Below are positions 23,801 to 31,017 of a stretch of 64,000 nt of DNA, one piece after another. A program made the translations under genes and the position numbers. Each line of letters opens with the position of its first letter. Position 1 is the first letter of the stretch. Under the pieces are notes generated by a model. It ran no database searches and was not told the origin of the DNA. It worked only from the letters and a program-made list of their open reading frames with translations. The stretch comes from Sycon ciliatum (taxonomy: Eukaryota > Porifera > Calcarea > Leucosolenida > Sycettidae): NCBI RefSeq assembly GCF_964019385.1, contig NC_088655.1:15558357-15622356 (forward strand), written 5' to 3'.

Positions 23801-26800
23801 AACTGACCCTATACCTCGTGCCAAAAATAAATAACGGTGGTACAGTAAAAGCTGTCAAGGCGACCACTCGGATAAGGCGACCACCTGTCCACGAAGACCA
23901 CTGAAACCAGGACCAAGGGATGCTATTTCCAGTCAATTGACCCTGGATAAGGAGACCACCTGGTAACAGAGACCAGGTTTTGAAGGTCCCACGAGCGGTC
24001 GTCTTAGACAGGTTTCACTGTGTATTAAATTTTACAGTAGATGCAAGGTCGCACCCCACATACCACATGCCACACACCACATGCCACACAGCACACTGCA
24101 CACACCGCATGCCACACACCACATGCCACACAGCACACTGCACACACCGCATGCCACACACCGCATGCCACACAGCACACTGCACACACCGCATGCCACA
24201 CAGCACATGCCACACAGCACACTGCACACACCGCATGCCACACACCACATGCCACACAGCACACTGCACACACCGCATGCCACACACCACATGCCACACA
24301 GCACACTGCACACACCGCATGCCACACACCACATGCCACACAGCACACTGCACACACCGCATGCCACACACCACATGCCACACAGCACACTGCACACACC
24401 ACATGCCACACAGCACATGCCACACAGCACACTGCACACACCGCATGCCACACACCACATGCCACACAGCACACTGCACACACCACATGCCACACAGCAC
24501 ATGCCACACAGCACACTGCACACACCACATGCCACACAGCACATGCCACACAGCACACTGCACACACCGCATGCCACACACCACATGCCACACAGCACAC
24601 TGCACACACCACATGCCACACAGCACATGCCACACAGCACACTGCACACACCGCATGCCACACTCTGCACATTGTACACCAGTTACCTATGCTCTCTTGA
24701 CGCCGATCATGAGCTGGCGATATGCCAGTACTGTAATCTTCAGCTCCCAGTGCCTGCAATCACGTAGCGAACATGACCAACGAAGAGGATCAATAATGCC
24801 GGACAAGCCAAAAGACATGACAACACGCAATCTAAAGACCAGAAGCTTTTCACGCGTGAGGAGTATCATCATGCTGCATGACAGTTCATGGGTAGAATCA
24901 GCAACGCTTCAGTGGGAATCAGGCAAATTTTCACATCCATTGCTTTCTACAAGCTTCCAAACTAGCCTGAAGAATTCAATATGTTATTGCAGTTAATCAG
25001 GCAGAAGTCATTCAGATGAGACGTCATTTGATATATAAGGCTGATCCAAATCATCTTAAAATGGCTGACCACAGTCTTGATATGAGGAGGCTAGAATGAG
25101 GACAGTTGCATGAGTAGAAAACTCACAGAGTCTGTGCTACTTGGCGAGACAATGACGGTGGATTTCTGTGCTAATGTCAGGTCACTGGCAGAATCTGTCT
25201 CTGTTGTCTTGGAATGTCTCAGCTTCTCCAGACTAGTGTCGCCGTTCACTACACGTTGCAGAATCTCAATACAACGCTTATGACTTCCCAGACACGCGAG
25301 TAGCAATGCTTTCTTCAAGGCCTGGACCAGCAAGCAATACAAGCAAAACAAATGTTACACTCACGCACAGACACAAACACATCCACGCACCCGCACACGC
25401 AAACACACACACAAACACACACACACACACACGAACACACTTTCTATGTATACACGCTTTTGAGTAGAAAAGTAGTGTAGTAAAGTGCAGCATCACCCTT
25501 ATCAAGGGGCCTTCGGAGAAAATTTCCAATGCTTTCACCGAAGTGTGACCATTATCACAATATCTCACTCACACACAGTGAAACGTATCCAGTACGTATT
25601 CTGCTGAGATGAACACTTGCTTACTACAGCCAGTGTCTGCGGTATCCATGACTGTATTGCCCAATAATTGATGACTGCTCGGAAAACAAATACCTCCGTA
25701 CTAAGTAAACGTTTCTGTTTCTCCTGTGAGTACGTATAATCAGAGTTTCACAGCAGTTATCAGCAGTACACTTACCTGCTGTCTCTCAGCTGTGTCTGCA
25801 GTGTTCTGTAGTATGGTTTCCACACACGGTGCATGTCCATTCTTAGCCGATAGCTGCACAGCACTGAGACCCTGGGTGTCAAGCATCCATGGCTGCGCAC
25901 CGTGACTCAATAGCTCCTGCACACATCTGCATCAGAGCGATACACACAATGCACAACACGCTAAGTTACGTATGAACAGACATAATGGTCTGAAATGAAA
26001 TGGTGGTTTTTGATGAAATCGGACCTTGTTCATTTTTCAAATAGACATGGAACCCGTATTCAGTGAAGCAGCATGCTCTTTAGCTGGGTCTTTGTATTGC
26101 AGCGGTACGTACTTCGAAGTAACTTAGATGAGCGTACAAGCAGCACTCGCCCTTGAAGGTAAATATCACGTTCCAGTTTGCGTTTGCATTCTCATATTGC
26201 AATGCATTCTGACTATGGATTTCTGGCGCATTTATTCGCGTAAAAAAAGAGAATTGAAGGGGCAAAGAAAGTTTAAAGAAAGAATTGGCGTATCATGGCA
26301 AAGTGAACTAGCTAGCACTGGTCATTGTGCAGCCTTACTGCAGCACTGTCAGTGGTCTGGGTGCAGTGGACCAAGGGTGAGGGGTAACCTCTGGTTACGT
26401 TGCACGTCACCTATGATTCTGCCACATATACCACCATTATTTGCAGCACGGTTTTAGTATAAAACTGACATTTCAAAAACAGAAAAGAAAATGGAATACC
26501 CGGAATACCCTATCTCACATAGCAAGGCAGATTTTGGCCAATACTAGAGGAGCTCGAGTGCAGATTGCTTCACATAAACCCCAGTTCCGATTGTGTAGGG
26601 TGGCTATTATTTTAACCCACGGCCACGGCTGGCTATCGCCGCTCTCTCCATATTGGCCTCTATTCCACGAGAAGGTGAAATAAAAAATACATAAAAATTA
26701 CCAAGTACTTCCGTGTATGTGTGGTTGTGATGTCCCATTAGCTAGTGTGGCAGGTGATGCACGTGGTGATATGGGACTACTTACACCTTATGGCCGTTAG

Positions 26801-29800
26801 CAGAGGCCAGATGCAGTGCAGAGGAGTTGCCTGTGCTGACAGCATTACAGTCTGCGCCTTGCGAGAGCAACAACTTCACGCACGCTGTGCACACAACATG
26901 GATGGCAGCCAGAGAGAGCAGATCTAACTCCTGCATCCTTCAGTCCAACTCATGCACCCTTCAGTACAACTCATGCACCCTTCAGTCCCAAGACATCAAT
27001 AGAGATGAAAAGTATGGCGGCCACTGTGAGCATGTGGCGGCCCCTGTGAGCATGTGGCGGCCCCTGTGAGCATGCATCACGTATACATACAGTGGAACCT
27101 GCCTTAGGCGACTGACCGCTAAAATGTGGTCTCTGTGTACAGGTGATTTTCTTATCCAGGATCATTTGACTGGAATAACATCCCTTTGTCCTGGTTGTAG
27201 TGGACCTCTACGACAGGTGGTCACCTTGACAGGTTTTACTGTGTCTGCTTGCTTACTGGAAACTAAACATGAGCAGCATCTCTAGAACGATTGTAGCAGC
27301 GTGGCCATCGGAGTTAGCGTCCCCCACTTTGTTTAGTGGATATACAGCAGTGGTTTCCAAAGTTAGGAACAAAATCATCATGTATTGTAAATGCCTGTTC
27401 CGTATTTCTTTGGATTGTGCTCACATTCATTTACCGTCTTTTCAGAAGTATAATCCAGACCTAGATTTGTTGCCAGGAAATACAAACATCTACTCTGTTT
27501 ACCAACATCAATTTGACCCGCGTAGTGTTAGCCTCAGCACCGACTTCATTGCGTGAATTACTAGTGTTTACAGTGCGGTTTGCACTCCGAAAAATACGGC
27601 GTGTAGAGAGGTCTTGCAATCACACCATCGTTTCAAGTTCCATGGAGTAGCATCACCAGCACTGGTTTGCTCTTCAACACAAAGCATACGCTGTCACCAC
27701 AGGTTTGCCTTGCATTACACAAACACTATGATGTAATCCCCGGTTTGCCTTTCAATAAAAATCACACGGTATGATGTAATCTAAAGAGTCTCTATAAATA
27801 TAGAAATGCCCATATCCCTGAACTTACCCAGCTTGCCATCCTCAGCGGCTAGCCTGAGCGCTGACTCTATGGAGCTGGCAGGGCTGCTGGCTCGGAAACA
27901 GGCGTGCACATTGGAGTTGGTTGCCGAGAGTGAGCCAATAGCAGCGGGGAGATCTCTATCAGATCTAGCTATCGCATTCTGCCTGAGAAGCTGGGATGAG
28001 TTCCTGACAAGCGGTGACTGTAGTACCGGTACCGATGCATGTGAGCTCAGCTGCGGTCTCATGCCAGGTGATCGCGGTGTGCTGGGATGCGAGCTTGAAG
28101 ACGCGGGCAGTGAGCTCGTTGCCACGGCACCGTTGGGCTCAGCTGTGGGCTGAGATGAGCGTACGCGTGGTGCCACTGGAGGCGGCGTAGCTGCACTGCG
28201 AGTTTCTTCCACTGGTGCACCATCCTGCTCCGCCGGCATGTTGTCGCAGGGCGGTGTTTTGCGACCGGATTTCACAGTGTCATCACACAGTAGCTCTAGC
28301 TCTGCCAGCTCCATTGCTCCCGAGTAGCGCTCGGTAGCTCGCTCTGCACTGGATGTTGAACTCCTGGATGGTGTGCGAACGCGAGCGACACCGGGATCGT
28401 CGACCGTCACCGTCAACACCGTGCTGGCGCTGAATTCCTGGCTGACTCTTGATTTGGCTGATTGATTGTGATCGGGTGCAGGGAAAACGTCGTTCTCCGC
28501 AAACACGTCCACAGCTGTGTCAGTGGCGGATGGCGATTGCAGAGATGGTGCGTGTGATTGAGGCTTGTCCAGTGTCTGTAGGTTGGGTGTGGACAAAGCC
28601 ACACGCTGCAGCTGAGTACTGGTAGGACTGGCACTGCTGCTGTTGCCACCACCACTGGCACTGGCACTGCTCAGTTCTTGCATGGGCGTGAGGACCGAGC
28701 CACGACGCGGCGGGGGCAGGGGACGATTACCTGCAGGTGACTGCGGTCGGTCGGTCAAGCTCAGCTTCCTGCCTAGATGGTCACGACGGCCTGGTGATGT
28801 CGGCGTGACAACAGTTGCTGACGGCGATGTAGCTAGAGTACTGGCTCCGTCTTCGGATGCCTGGCCGGGCTTCTTGAGCTTGAAGTTTGCTGGTTTTCTG
28901 GCTACTGGTGGTGGTGGTGGACCACCGGAGGGTGACGGAGTGTTTCGATTCGCAAGTTCAGGTGAATCTGGGAAAAACAATCACACACGATTCCCCCACA
29001 CACATATGTACACATACACATACCCACATACGTACACACCCACCCACACACTTAACATCAACTTTACTGCTCAAACTCGTGTCTAATTGTAAATCTTGGT
29101 ATCCCATTTACATGGGTGATTTACTGCTTTCTCTATTTGGCAATAAAGTAACAAACCAGGTACAAACACTCGGCGGTATACACAGAAATGACAGAACTAT
29201 TATTGGTACTTTGATACTATGCAAGGCACTAAGCGTTAGGATACGGAATACTGTCATTGTGGCATGTATTACGATGGCATTGCATTGCTTCGTGGTGATT
29301 GTTGTCCTTGTTGGTGTGTTTGTGAATTTGCCGGCTGCTCGATTTGGTCCGTGGAACAGCTCATTAATGAAAATGAACTACCTGATGTATTTCCACAGTG
29401 TACTCTGACAATTTGCTATTCATTAGTCACAGGGCTTGGTTTAGAGGAACAGTGGACAGTGGTTCCAGTGTTACCGTCGGCCATTGTTTTCCTGTAGCAG
29501 GCTCTGTTTCACTGAGGACGTTTTGTGTGTGAATGCATTACAGAGGGCTTCACATGACTGGACCGTGATGCTCAATGAAATCCAGGCGAACACTCAAGTA
29601 CGCGCCGGGCGTTGCGCAGCTCTAGACCTGCGAACACTGGACAGCGAAACGGTGCAAGGCGCAAGGCGCAAACTTGAGCGACGCGCGCGTTCATTGAGCA
29701 GGACTGTAGCAGAGTCTTTCGCTGCCACTAGAGAGGGAGAGAGACCAGCGCAATGCCTTGGCCTTAGATCAGGCAGCTTGTAACTGCTGAGAGTGAATCT

Positions 29801-31017
29801 GTGTGCATGGCAGTATCACCTGCTACATGTATATCACTGTTTTGGTTTATTGCTACGTAACGCTATTTCAAACCTGAGCGGAGTACCATTGTGGCTCAAA
29901 CTACAGCCGAAACACTGACTGAGGAGCTGGCTCATTCACTGCACAGTTTAGTACTTATGGACAGCTTGTCTGATAAGTTCAATGCCTGGAGGACTCACTG
30001 GCACCACCTTGTACAAGATTTTTTACGTGCAGCTGCAGACTTGAGAATTGCTCTACATGATGAGTTAGTCAGTCTACTGAAATATGTTTGCTATCTCCGA
30101 CTCCCTGGCAGCCACAACTTCGACGACAGGTGCTGGACTCGCTAAGGTATCTCAAACAGCTCAATCTAACTTTCCACAGTTCACAGTGTAAACACTAGAA
30201 CAGTGGAAGACAGTCAGACTTGAATACCTGAGCGTCAGCCCGTTACAAAACTCCCATTTTCACTATTTTTTTTATACATCCAACGATGCATCGCAAGTCA
30301 GTAGTCGACACGCACAGTTGGAAAGCCAAAGGAGGGCACGGAGTAACACCCTGCTCAAATATGGACCACGAAAAGGAAACACACGACAATCCATGTTTTA
30401 CCTGCAGATCTCGCTGGAAGTGGAGATGATGAATCGCCTGCTCGAGTACCCTCTTGAGGGATTCTTTCACGGTGTCGTCCAAGTGCTTGCTGCGCTTCGA
30501 CAAGAGTCACCAATCGCTCCTGAGCAGATGCTTCTGTTGACACCTGCGCTGTATCATCGGGTTCTGACGCTTTCTGTTGTTGCTCCTGTTGTTGCCGCAA
30601 AAGGGCGATGAGGTCGTGAGCGTCTCGGAGTTGTTGCTCCAATTTCTGCAGGCGAACAGCCTCTTTGCGCTGCTCGTCAGTTAGAACTACGGCAGGACAG
30701 CTCCTGTCACCGATGGCGGTCGTAGAGATTGCCGATGAAGCTTGCACTGCTGCGCTTCCAACTGCAGATACCACACAGCCAGCAGAGGCAGTTGCGTGTC
30801 GCTGTGCCGCCTGCTGGGCCGGATGAAGACTTGCTTGAGTGACGACTGCGGAGGTGACCAGCTCCGTGCGCTGTGGCGTCGCACCGCGAGATGAGAGTGC
30901 TGCTTGGGCCGACAGATCATCTTTTGTTGTAAGTGAGTGTGCCATACTACCCGACTGCTCCGCTACCACTGCTTCTGGTGATATTAGCTGGCCATAAACA
31001 GTGCGGTCAGGATCCAT
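9931..31017 (-). CDS. CTTNBP2: CTTNBP2-like scaffold protein, complete gene, 22 coding exons
   Basis: Seen: 22 exons with GT donors, AG acceptors and matching phases total 5187 nt, giving 1728 residues plus TAA. The ATG at 31017 has an in-frame TAA nine bases upstream. Layout: coiled coil about 112-185; Ser/Pro-rich 206-570 with [10 protein letters not shown] at 222-231; about four ankyrin repeats 571-700; P-loop region from about 850 with Walker A GPPACGKS at 1004-1011; C-terminal conserved blocks to about 1340; Ser-rich tail with a GoLoco-like motif at 1461-1480. Known: vertebrate CTTNBP2 (about 1660 residues) binds the cortactin SH3 domain and striatin/STRIPAK and works in the actin-rich cell cortex and dendritic spines. 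Block order through the ankyrins and the C-terminal domain agrees with the vertebrate protein. The long vertebrate N-terminal CBP2 coiled coil is not obvious here. Inference: orthologue. UTR limits are unknown; untranslated 5' exons could exist. Confidence 0.87.
10394..10832. repeat. GA-rich microsatellite in intron 21
   Basis: An imperfect (GA)n tract with GAGACA and GATA interruptions over about 440 bp. On the minus strand it is a long polypyrimidine run that yields meaningless Ser/Leu frames. Confidence 0.95.
10967..11417 (-). CDS. CTTNBP2: CTTNBP2-like exon 21 (tail, FENI/YENI pair)
   Basis: Acceptor GTTTATGCAG|AAG, donor ACAAAG|GTGAGA; phase 0 in, 1 out; 150 codons. It is Ser/Lys-rich with two related peptides, [13 protein letters not shown] and [16 protein letters not shown] resembles a phosphotyrosine SH2 ligand. 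[12 protein letters not shown] near the end is a basophilic kinase-type site. Confidence 0.82.
11893..12052 (-). CDS. CTTNBP2: CTTNBP2-like exon 20 (GoLoco-like motif)
   Basis: Acceptor CATCCCTGCCAG|GCT, donor GCACCG|GTAAGC; phase 2 in, 0 out. After a basic Ser-rich stretch it encodes [20 protein letters not shown] (residues 1461-1480). This matches the GoLoco/GPR consensus: paired aromatics, a hydrophobic pair, Q-x-x-R, and the acidic-Q-R triad whose Arg contacts nucleotide on G-alpha-i. I know of no GoLoco motif in vertebrate CTTNBP2. Confidence 0.82.
12142..12389. mobile_element. MITE, ACCACCCCTTGGGG family, with internal 34-bp triplication
   Basis: Shares CACCCCTTGGGGCC, GGCAGGTGGTCCTTAGT and GCCTGGTGAAGTGGTCT with 19203-19492, and ends AGGTTTTACTG before TA. 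The segment GGTGGTCTTTAGTACCAGGC plus GGTCTCTAGTCAC is repeated three times. The 5' terminus is degraded. Lies in intron 19. Confidence 0.6.
12613..12819. mobile_element. MITE with CTGTAAAACATG terminal inverted repeats
   Basis: CTGTAAAACATGTAATTT at the left and AAATTACATGTTTTACAG at the right are perfect inverted repeats flanked by TA dinucleotides. The interior repeats TTAGGTGTAA and ACCGAAA motifs. Lies in intron 19. A diverged relative lies at about 20580-20790. Confidence 0.75.
13006..13274 (-). CDS. CTTNBP2: CTTNBP2-like exon 19 (tail)
   Basis: Acceptor ACGTTCACGCAG|GTC; donor taken as CAAAC|GTGCGT, phase 2. An alternative donor CG|GTTTCA a few bases upstream also keeps frame. The product is polar: [18 protein letters not shown], then a charged helix, then [12 protein letters not shown]. 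The exact 3' end is less certain than at other exons. Confidence 0.75.
13540..13790. repeat. CA/CCCAC-rich simple repeat in intron 18
   Basis: Runs of CACA, CCCACC and poly-C over about 250 bp, preceded by GACAGACAGG repeats. Confidence 0.95.
13824..13906 (-). CDS. CTTNBP2: CTTNBP2-like exon 18
   Basis: Acceptor CTGCTTACTCAG|ATC, donor GATAAT|GTGAGT; phase 1 in, 0 out. It encodes an acidic helical stretch, [20 protein letters not shown] followed by VHEIRDN. A CA/C-rich simple repeat follows in the intron. Confidence 0.82.
14228..14348. mobile_element. MITE with CAGTGCTGGCAACTGAAATC termini, copy 1
   Basis: 121 bp with inverted termini of about 44 bp (CAGTGCTGGCAACTGAAATC at the left; GATTTCAGTTGCCACCACTG, with one extra base, at the right), flanked by TA on both sides. 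A CAGT terminus and TA duplication fit a Tc1/mariner-type MITE. Lies in intron 17; second copy at 38631-38771. Confidence 0.8.
14616..14785 (-). CDS. CTTNBP2: CTTNBP2-like exon 17
   Basis: Acceptor TGCCTATAG|TTG, donor CAACG|GTAAGA; phase 2 in, 1 out. [19 protein letters not shown] and [20 protein letters not shown] match the WMSKLWNGVIAPRVQEA and [20 protein letters not shown] blocks of vertebrate CTTNBP2. This is the last strongly conserved block. Confidence 0.87.
14816..14965. repeat. CA/CAGA microsatellite in intron 16
   Basis: (CA)n interspersed with ACAGACAGAC units, about 150 bp. Confidence 0.95.
15644..15701 (-). CDS. CTTNBP2: CTTNBP2-like exon 16 (58 nt)
   Basis: Acceptor TTACCTGCAG|GAC, donor AGCAAG|GTATGG; phase 1 in, 2 out. 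[19 protein letters not shown] matches the GPKYFLSCPVVPGHAQVTV segment. The exon is too short to find without the homology and the phase. Confidence 0.85.
15877..16403. repeat. 23-bp tandem array, about 23 copies, in intron 15
   Basis: The unit is ATCACTGCACACAGTATAAA plus GCC. The first copies read CGGCATAAA, then CAGCATAAA; all later copies read CAGTATAAA apart from one CTGAACAC variant near 16320. Sequence changes in an ordered way along the array. Confidence 0.95.
16583..16716 (-). CDS. CTTNBP2: CTTNBP2-like exon 15
   Basis: Acceptor GTGTATGTCAG|TGA, donor GCTAG|GTGAGA; phase 2 in, 1 out. [20 protein letters not shown] lines up with the VDWALSVWRQLNSCLARLG block of vertebrate CTTNBP2. 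A 23-bp tandem array lies just downstream in the intron. Confidence 0.86.
16975..17180 (-). mobile_element. SINE fragment in intron 14
   Basis: Reverse-strand match to the 8685-8940 SINE: GCAGATGCATCTCCT, CAAGGATCAAGGCGCAGATG and TTCCGCATCCGGAGGAACGT blocks. Related fragments occur in introns 9 and 6. Confidence 0.5.
17254..17406 (-). CDS. CTTNBP2: CTTNBP2-like exon 14 (RWRWD block)
   Basis: Acceptor CTTGCAAACAG|CCC, donor AGCAG|GTCGGT (weaker than the others). It encodes [20 protein letters not shown] and [10 protein letters not shown], a close match in pattern to the conserved [23 protein letters not shown] block of vertebrate CTTNBP2. This is one of the strongest points of homology. Confidence 0.87.
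18300..18629 (+). other. Unrecognised 109-codon plus-strand frame in intron 13
   Basis: Open from after a TGA at 18297 to a TAG at 18627. Protein-like composition: [20 protein letters not shown] and [20 protein letters not shown]. It lies in the longest introns' repeat-free part, opposite to the host gene. No family was recognised; it could be a relic of an inserted element. Confidence 0.25.
18896..19151 (-). CDS. CTTNBP2: CTTNBP2-like exon 13 (Walker B-like strand)
   Basis: Acceptor GGTGTGCACAG|GTA, donor GACTGG|GTAAGC; phase 1 in, 2 out. After an acidic and Ser-rich loop it reads [20 protein letters not shown], equivalent to the hydrophobic strand KKIIIILENLEKSSL of vertebrate CTTNBP2. This is a Walker B-like strand ending in Glu. 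[17 protein letters not shown] closes the exon. Confidence 0.87.
19203..19492. mobile_element. MITE, ACCACCCCTTGGGG family, with 98-bp tandem duplication
   Basis: Begins CAATAAAACCTGTGACTAAC and ends GTTACAGGTTTACTG, each next to TA. The first 98 bp occur twice (19201-19298 and 19299-19396) with a few substitutions. Lies in intron 12. Confidence 0.7.
19670..19772 (-). CDS. CTTNBP2: CTTNBP2-like exon 12
   Basis: Acceptor TGACTTGCAG|AGT, donor AACAG|GTAAGT; phase 0 in, 1 out. It encodes [20 protein letters not shown] and ILKMLHRTG, the strand and helix after the P-loop. Confidence 0.83.
20258..20344 (-). CDS. CTTNBP2: CTTNBP2-like exon 11 (Walker A / P-loop)
   Basis: Acceptor GGCGTATTGCAG|TTT, donor CTTTTG|GTAAGT, 29 codons in phase 0. 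[20 protein letters not shown] contains a textbook Walker A (GxxxxGKS) after a beta strand, followed by a helix. The matching vertebrate segment (recalled) is HGPEGSLQDY, which lacks the Lys-Ser/Thr pair. Confidence 0.88.
20580..20790. mobile_element. Diverged MITE relic in intron 10
   Basis: Contains the same TTTTAGGTA, GCACCGAAA, TACACCGAAAATT and TTACAGTA blocks as the MITE at 12613-12819, but the left terminus is degraded. Confidence 0.45.
20990..21069 (-). CDS. CTTNBP2: CTTNBP2-like exon 10
   Basis: Acceptor TCTGTCTGCAG|GCA, donor GACAAG|GTATTA. It encodes [20 protein letters not shown] and then SYLDK. This matches the conserved LSSVTYASMIPLQMMQNYL segment that leads into the P-loop in vertebrate CTTNBP2. 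Confidence 0.87.
21330..21450 (-). mobile_element. SINE fragment in intron 9
   Basis: The reverse complement holds GGAGCTGCATCTGCGCCTTG, ATCCTTGAAGGGTGGTGGCA and CGGATGCGGAAA, nearly identical to 8830-8895. Confidence 0.6.
21660..21774 (-). CDS. CTTNBP2: CTTNBP2-like exon 9
   Basis: Acceptor TCTTTCGTAG|AAG, donor TAAAGG|GTATGT; phase 0 in, 1 out. [19 protein letters not shown] corresponds to the SPWDFMRKN...ITVLLSGP block of vertebrate CTTNBP2. Confidence 0.85.
21897..21975. repeat. GGGAG purine tract in intron 8
   Basis: About 75 bp of GGGGAGG-type purines directly 3' of exon 8 on the transcribed strand. Confidence 0.85.
22016..22252 (-). CDS. CTTNBP2: CTTNBP2-like exon 8
   Basis: Acceptor TTGTTCTGCAG|GCC, donor GATAAG|GTATGA, phase 0 at both ends, 79 codons. 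The first half is Ser/Thr-rich. The end, [20 protein letters not shown], matches the NIGLSARSIRSI-type block of vertebrate CTTNBP2 in position and pattern. Confidence 0.85.
22306..22530. mobile_element. Relic repeat with GAAACCAGGTGG units in intron 7
   Basis: Short tandem GTGGCTGCTGAAACCAG units and flanking GAAACCTGGTTTCC suggest a decayed copy of a MITE family of the kind at 23843. No clear termini. Confidence 0.35.
22726..22901 (-). CDS. CTTNBP2: CTTNBP2-like exon 7 (TSW block)
   Basis: Acceptor CTTTCCGCAG|GTG completes a Gly codon; donor CCACCA|GTAAGC, phase 0. The segment [20 protein letters not shown] lines up with the conserved IRKQTSW...FSKAV...AL block that follows the ankyrins in vertebrate CTTNBP2. 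Confidence 0.85.
23282..23450 (-). CDS. CTTNBP2: CTTNBP2-like exon 6 (Cys-rich linker to C-terminal domain)
   Basis: Acceptor TTGCTTTCAG|GTC, donor GATATG|GTAAGT; phase 0 in, 1 out; 56 codons plus one base. The product starts [20 protein letters not shown] and contains a Cys-rich stretch ([20 protein letters not shown]). It occupies the segment that precedes the conserved TSW block in vertebrate CTTNBP2. Sequence similarity here is weak; placement rests on frame and order. Confidence 0.75.
23843..24020. mobile_element. MITE, CAGTAAAACCTGTCAAGG family, copy in intron 5
   Basis: Begins CAGTAAAAGCTGTCAAGGCG after TA and ends GACAGGTTTCACTG. It shares GGCGACCACC and GAAGACCACTG blocks with 41407-41599; 27090-27241 is the inverted counterpart. 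Confidence 0.7.
24053..24665. repeat. 42-bp higher-order minisatellite in intron 5
   Basis: Three 14-bp subunits (CACACCGCATGCCA, CACACCACATGCCA and CACAGCACACTGCA) form a 42-bp unit repeated about 14 times, with some units carrying an extra subunit. Because the period is a multiple of three, every frame on both strands stays open for over 200 codons; none of these is a gene. Confidence 0.95.
24687..24753 (-). other. Candidate frame-breaking cassette exon in intron 5
   Basis: A 67-nt segment has an acceptor (GTGATTGCAG|GCA), a donor (AGCATAG|GTAACT) and an open frame in phase with exon 5. Including it shifts exon 6 to an immediate TGA, while exon 5 to exon 6 joins cleanly without it. It is therefore either a chance pair of sites or a poison exon. 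It lies just 5' of the 42-bp minisatellite. Confidence 0.25.
25127..25321 (-). CDS. CTTNBP2: CTTNBP2-like exon 5 (last ankyrin repeat and linker)
   Basis: Acceptor CTGGTCCAG|GCC, donor ACTCT|GTGAGT, phase 0 at both ends, 65 codons. [21 protein letters not shown] is split here as [10 protein letters not shown] and [11 protein letters not shown] and forms the last ankyrin helices. A Ser/Thr-rich linker follows. It can join exon 6 directly in frame. Confidence 0.85.
25776..25926 (-). CDS. CTTNBP2: CTTNBP2-like exon 4 (ankyrin)
   Basis: Acceptor TCTGATGCAG|ATG gives [20 protein letters not shown] and then [20 protein letters not shown], a full ankyrin repeat plus the start of the next. A second AG ten bases downstream would shift the frame into a stop, so it was rejected. 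Donor CAGCAG|GTAAGT, phase 0. Confidence 0.88.
26785..26884 (-). CDS. CTTNBP2: CTTNBP2-like exon 3 (ankyrin)
   Basis: Acceptor GTGCACAG|CG completes the exon 2 codon. The exon reads [19 protein letters not shown] and then [13 protein letters not shown], a canonical ankyrin helix-loop-helix. The donor was taken as AAGGT|GTAAGT (phase 2), because this alone joins in frame with exon 4; the adjacent AAG|GTGTAA was rejected. Confidence 0.88.
27001..27075. repeat. Short tandem repeat, GTGGCGGCCCCTGTGAGCAT
   Basis: Three 22-bp copies, preceded at 26935-26990 by three copies of CTTCAGTNCAACTCATGCAC. Both lie in intron 2. Confidence 0.85.
27090..27241. mobile_element. MITE, CAGTAAAACCTGTCAAGG family, copy in intron 2
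   Basis: CAGTGGAACCTGCCTTAGGC at the left and CACCTTGACAGGTTTTACTG at the right are the family's inverted ends. TA precedes the element. Confidence 0.7.
27828..28967 (-). CDS. CTTNBP2: CTTNBP2-like exon 2 (Ser/Pro-rich, SH3 ligands, first ankyrin helix)
   Basis: Acceptor TTTTTCCCAG|ATTC joins exon 1 in phase 1 (GCA G|AT). The 1140-nt exon is Pro/Ser-rich with SH3-type ligands [20 protein letters not shown] and TPPPVAPRV. The first resembles the proline-plus-KP class bound by cortactin. The 3' end, [14 protein letters not shown], begins the ankyrin domain. The donor is GCTGG|GTAAGT, phase 1. Ends are certain from frame; the middle is probably disordered. Confidence 0.88.
29264..30145 (+). other. 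Unrecognised plus-strand coding-like segments in intron 1
   Basis: Three consecutive open segments on the strand opposite to the host gene: 29264-29497 (Cys-rich, [18 protein letters not shown]), 29498-29783 ([20 protein letters not shown], then Arg-rich) and 29861-30145 ([20 protein letters not shown]). They are in different frames with possible acceptors between them. No family was recognised. They could be a nested gene, a decayed insertion or chance. Confidence 0.25.
30402..31017 (-). CDS. CTTNBP2: CTTNBP2-like exon 1 (start, coiled coil)
   Basis: Begins [10 protein letters not shown] at the ATG 31017. An in-frame TAA just upstream fixes this as the first codon of the frame. Residues 1-110 are Ala/Ser/Gln-rich and low complexity. 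Residues 112-185 form a Gln/Leu/Glu-rich coiled coil ([20 protein letters not shown]). The donor is GCAG|GTAAAA, phase 1. The coiled coil is much shorter than the vertebrate CBP2 region, so an unseen alternative 5' exon is possible. Confidence 0.82.

Noticed and set aside
24687-24753. Regular exon of the CTTNBP2-like gene between exons 5 and 6
   Set aside because: Splice sites exist, but inclusion breaks the frame, whereas exons 5 and 6 join in phase without it; kept only as a candidate poison exon.
24015-24996. Overlapping 200-340 codon frames on both strands
   Set aside because: The 42-bp period is a multiple of three, which keeps all frames open; the Cys/His-rich peptides are repeat artefacts, not zinc-binding proteins.
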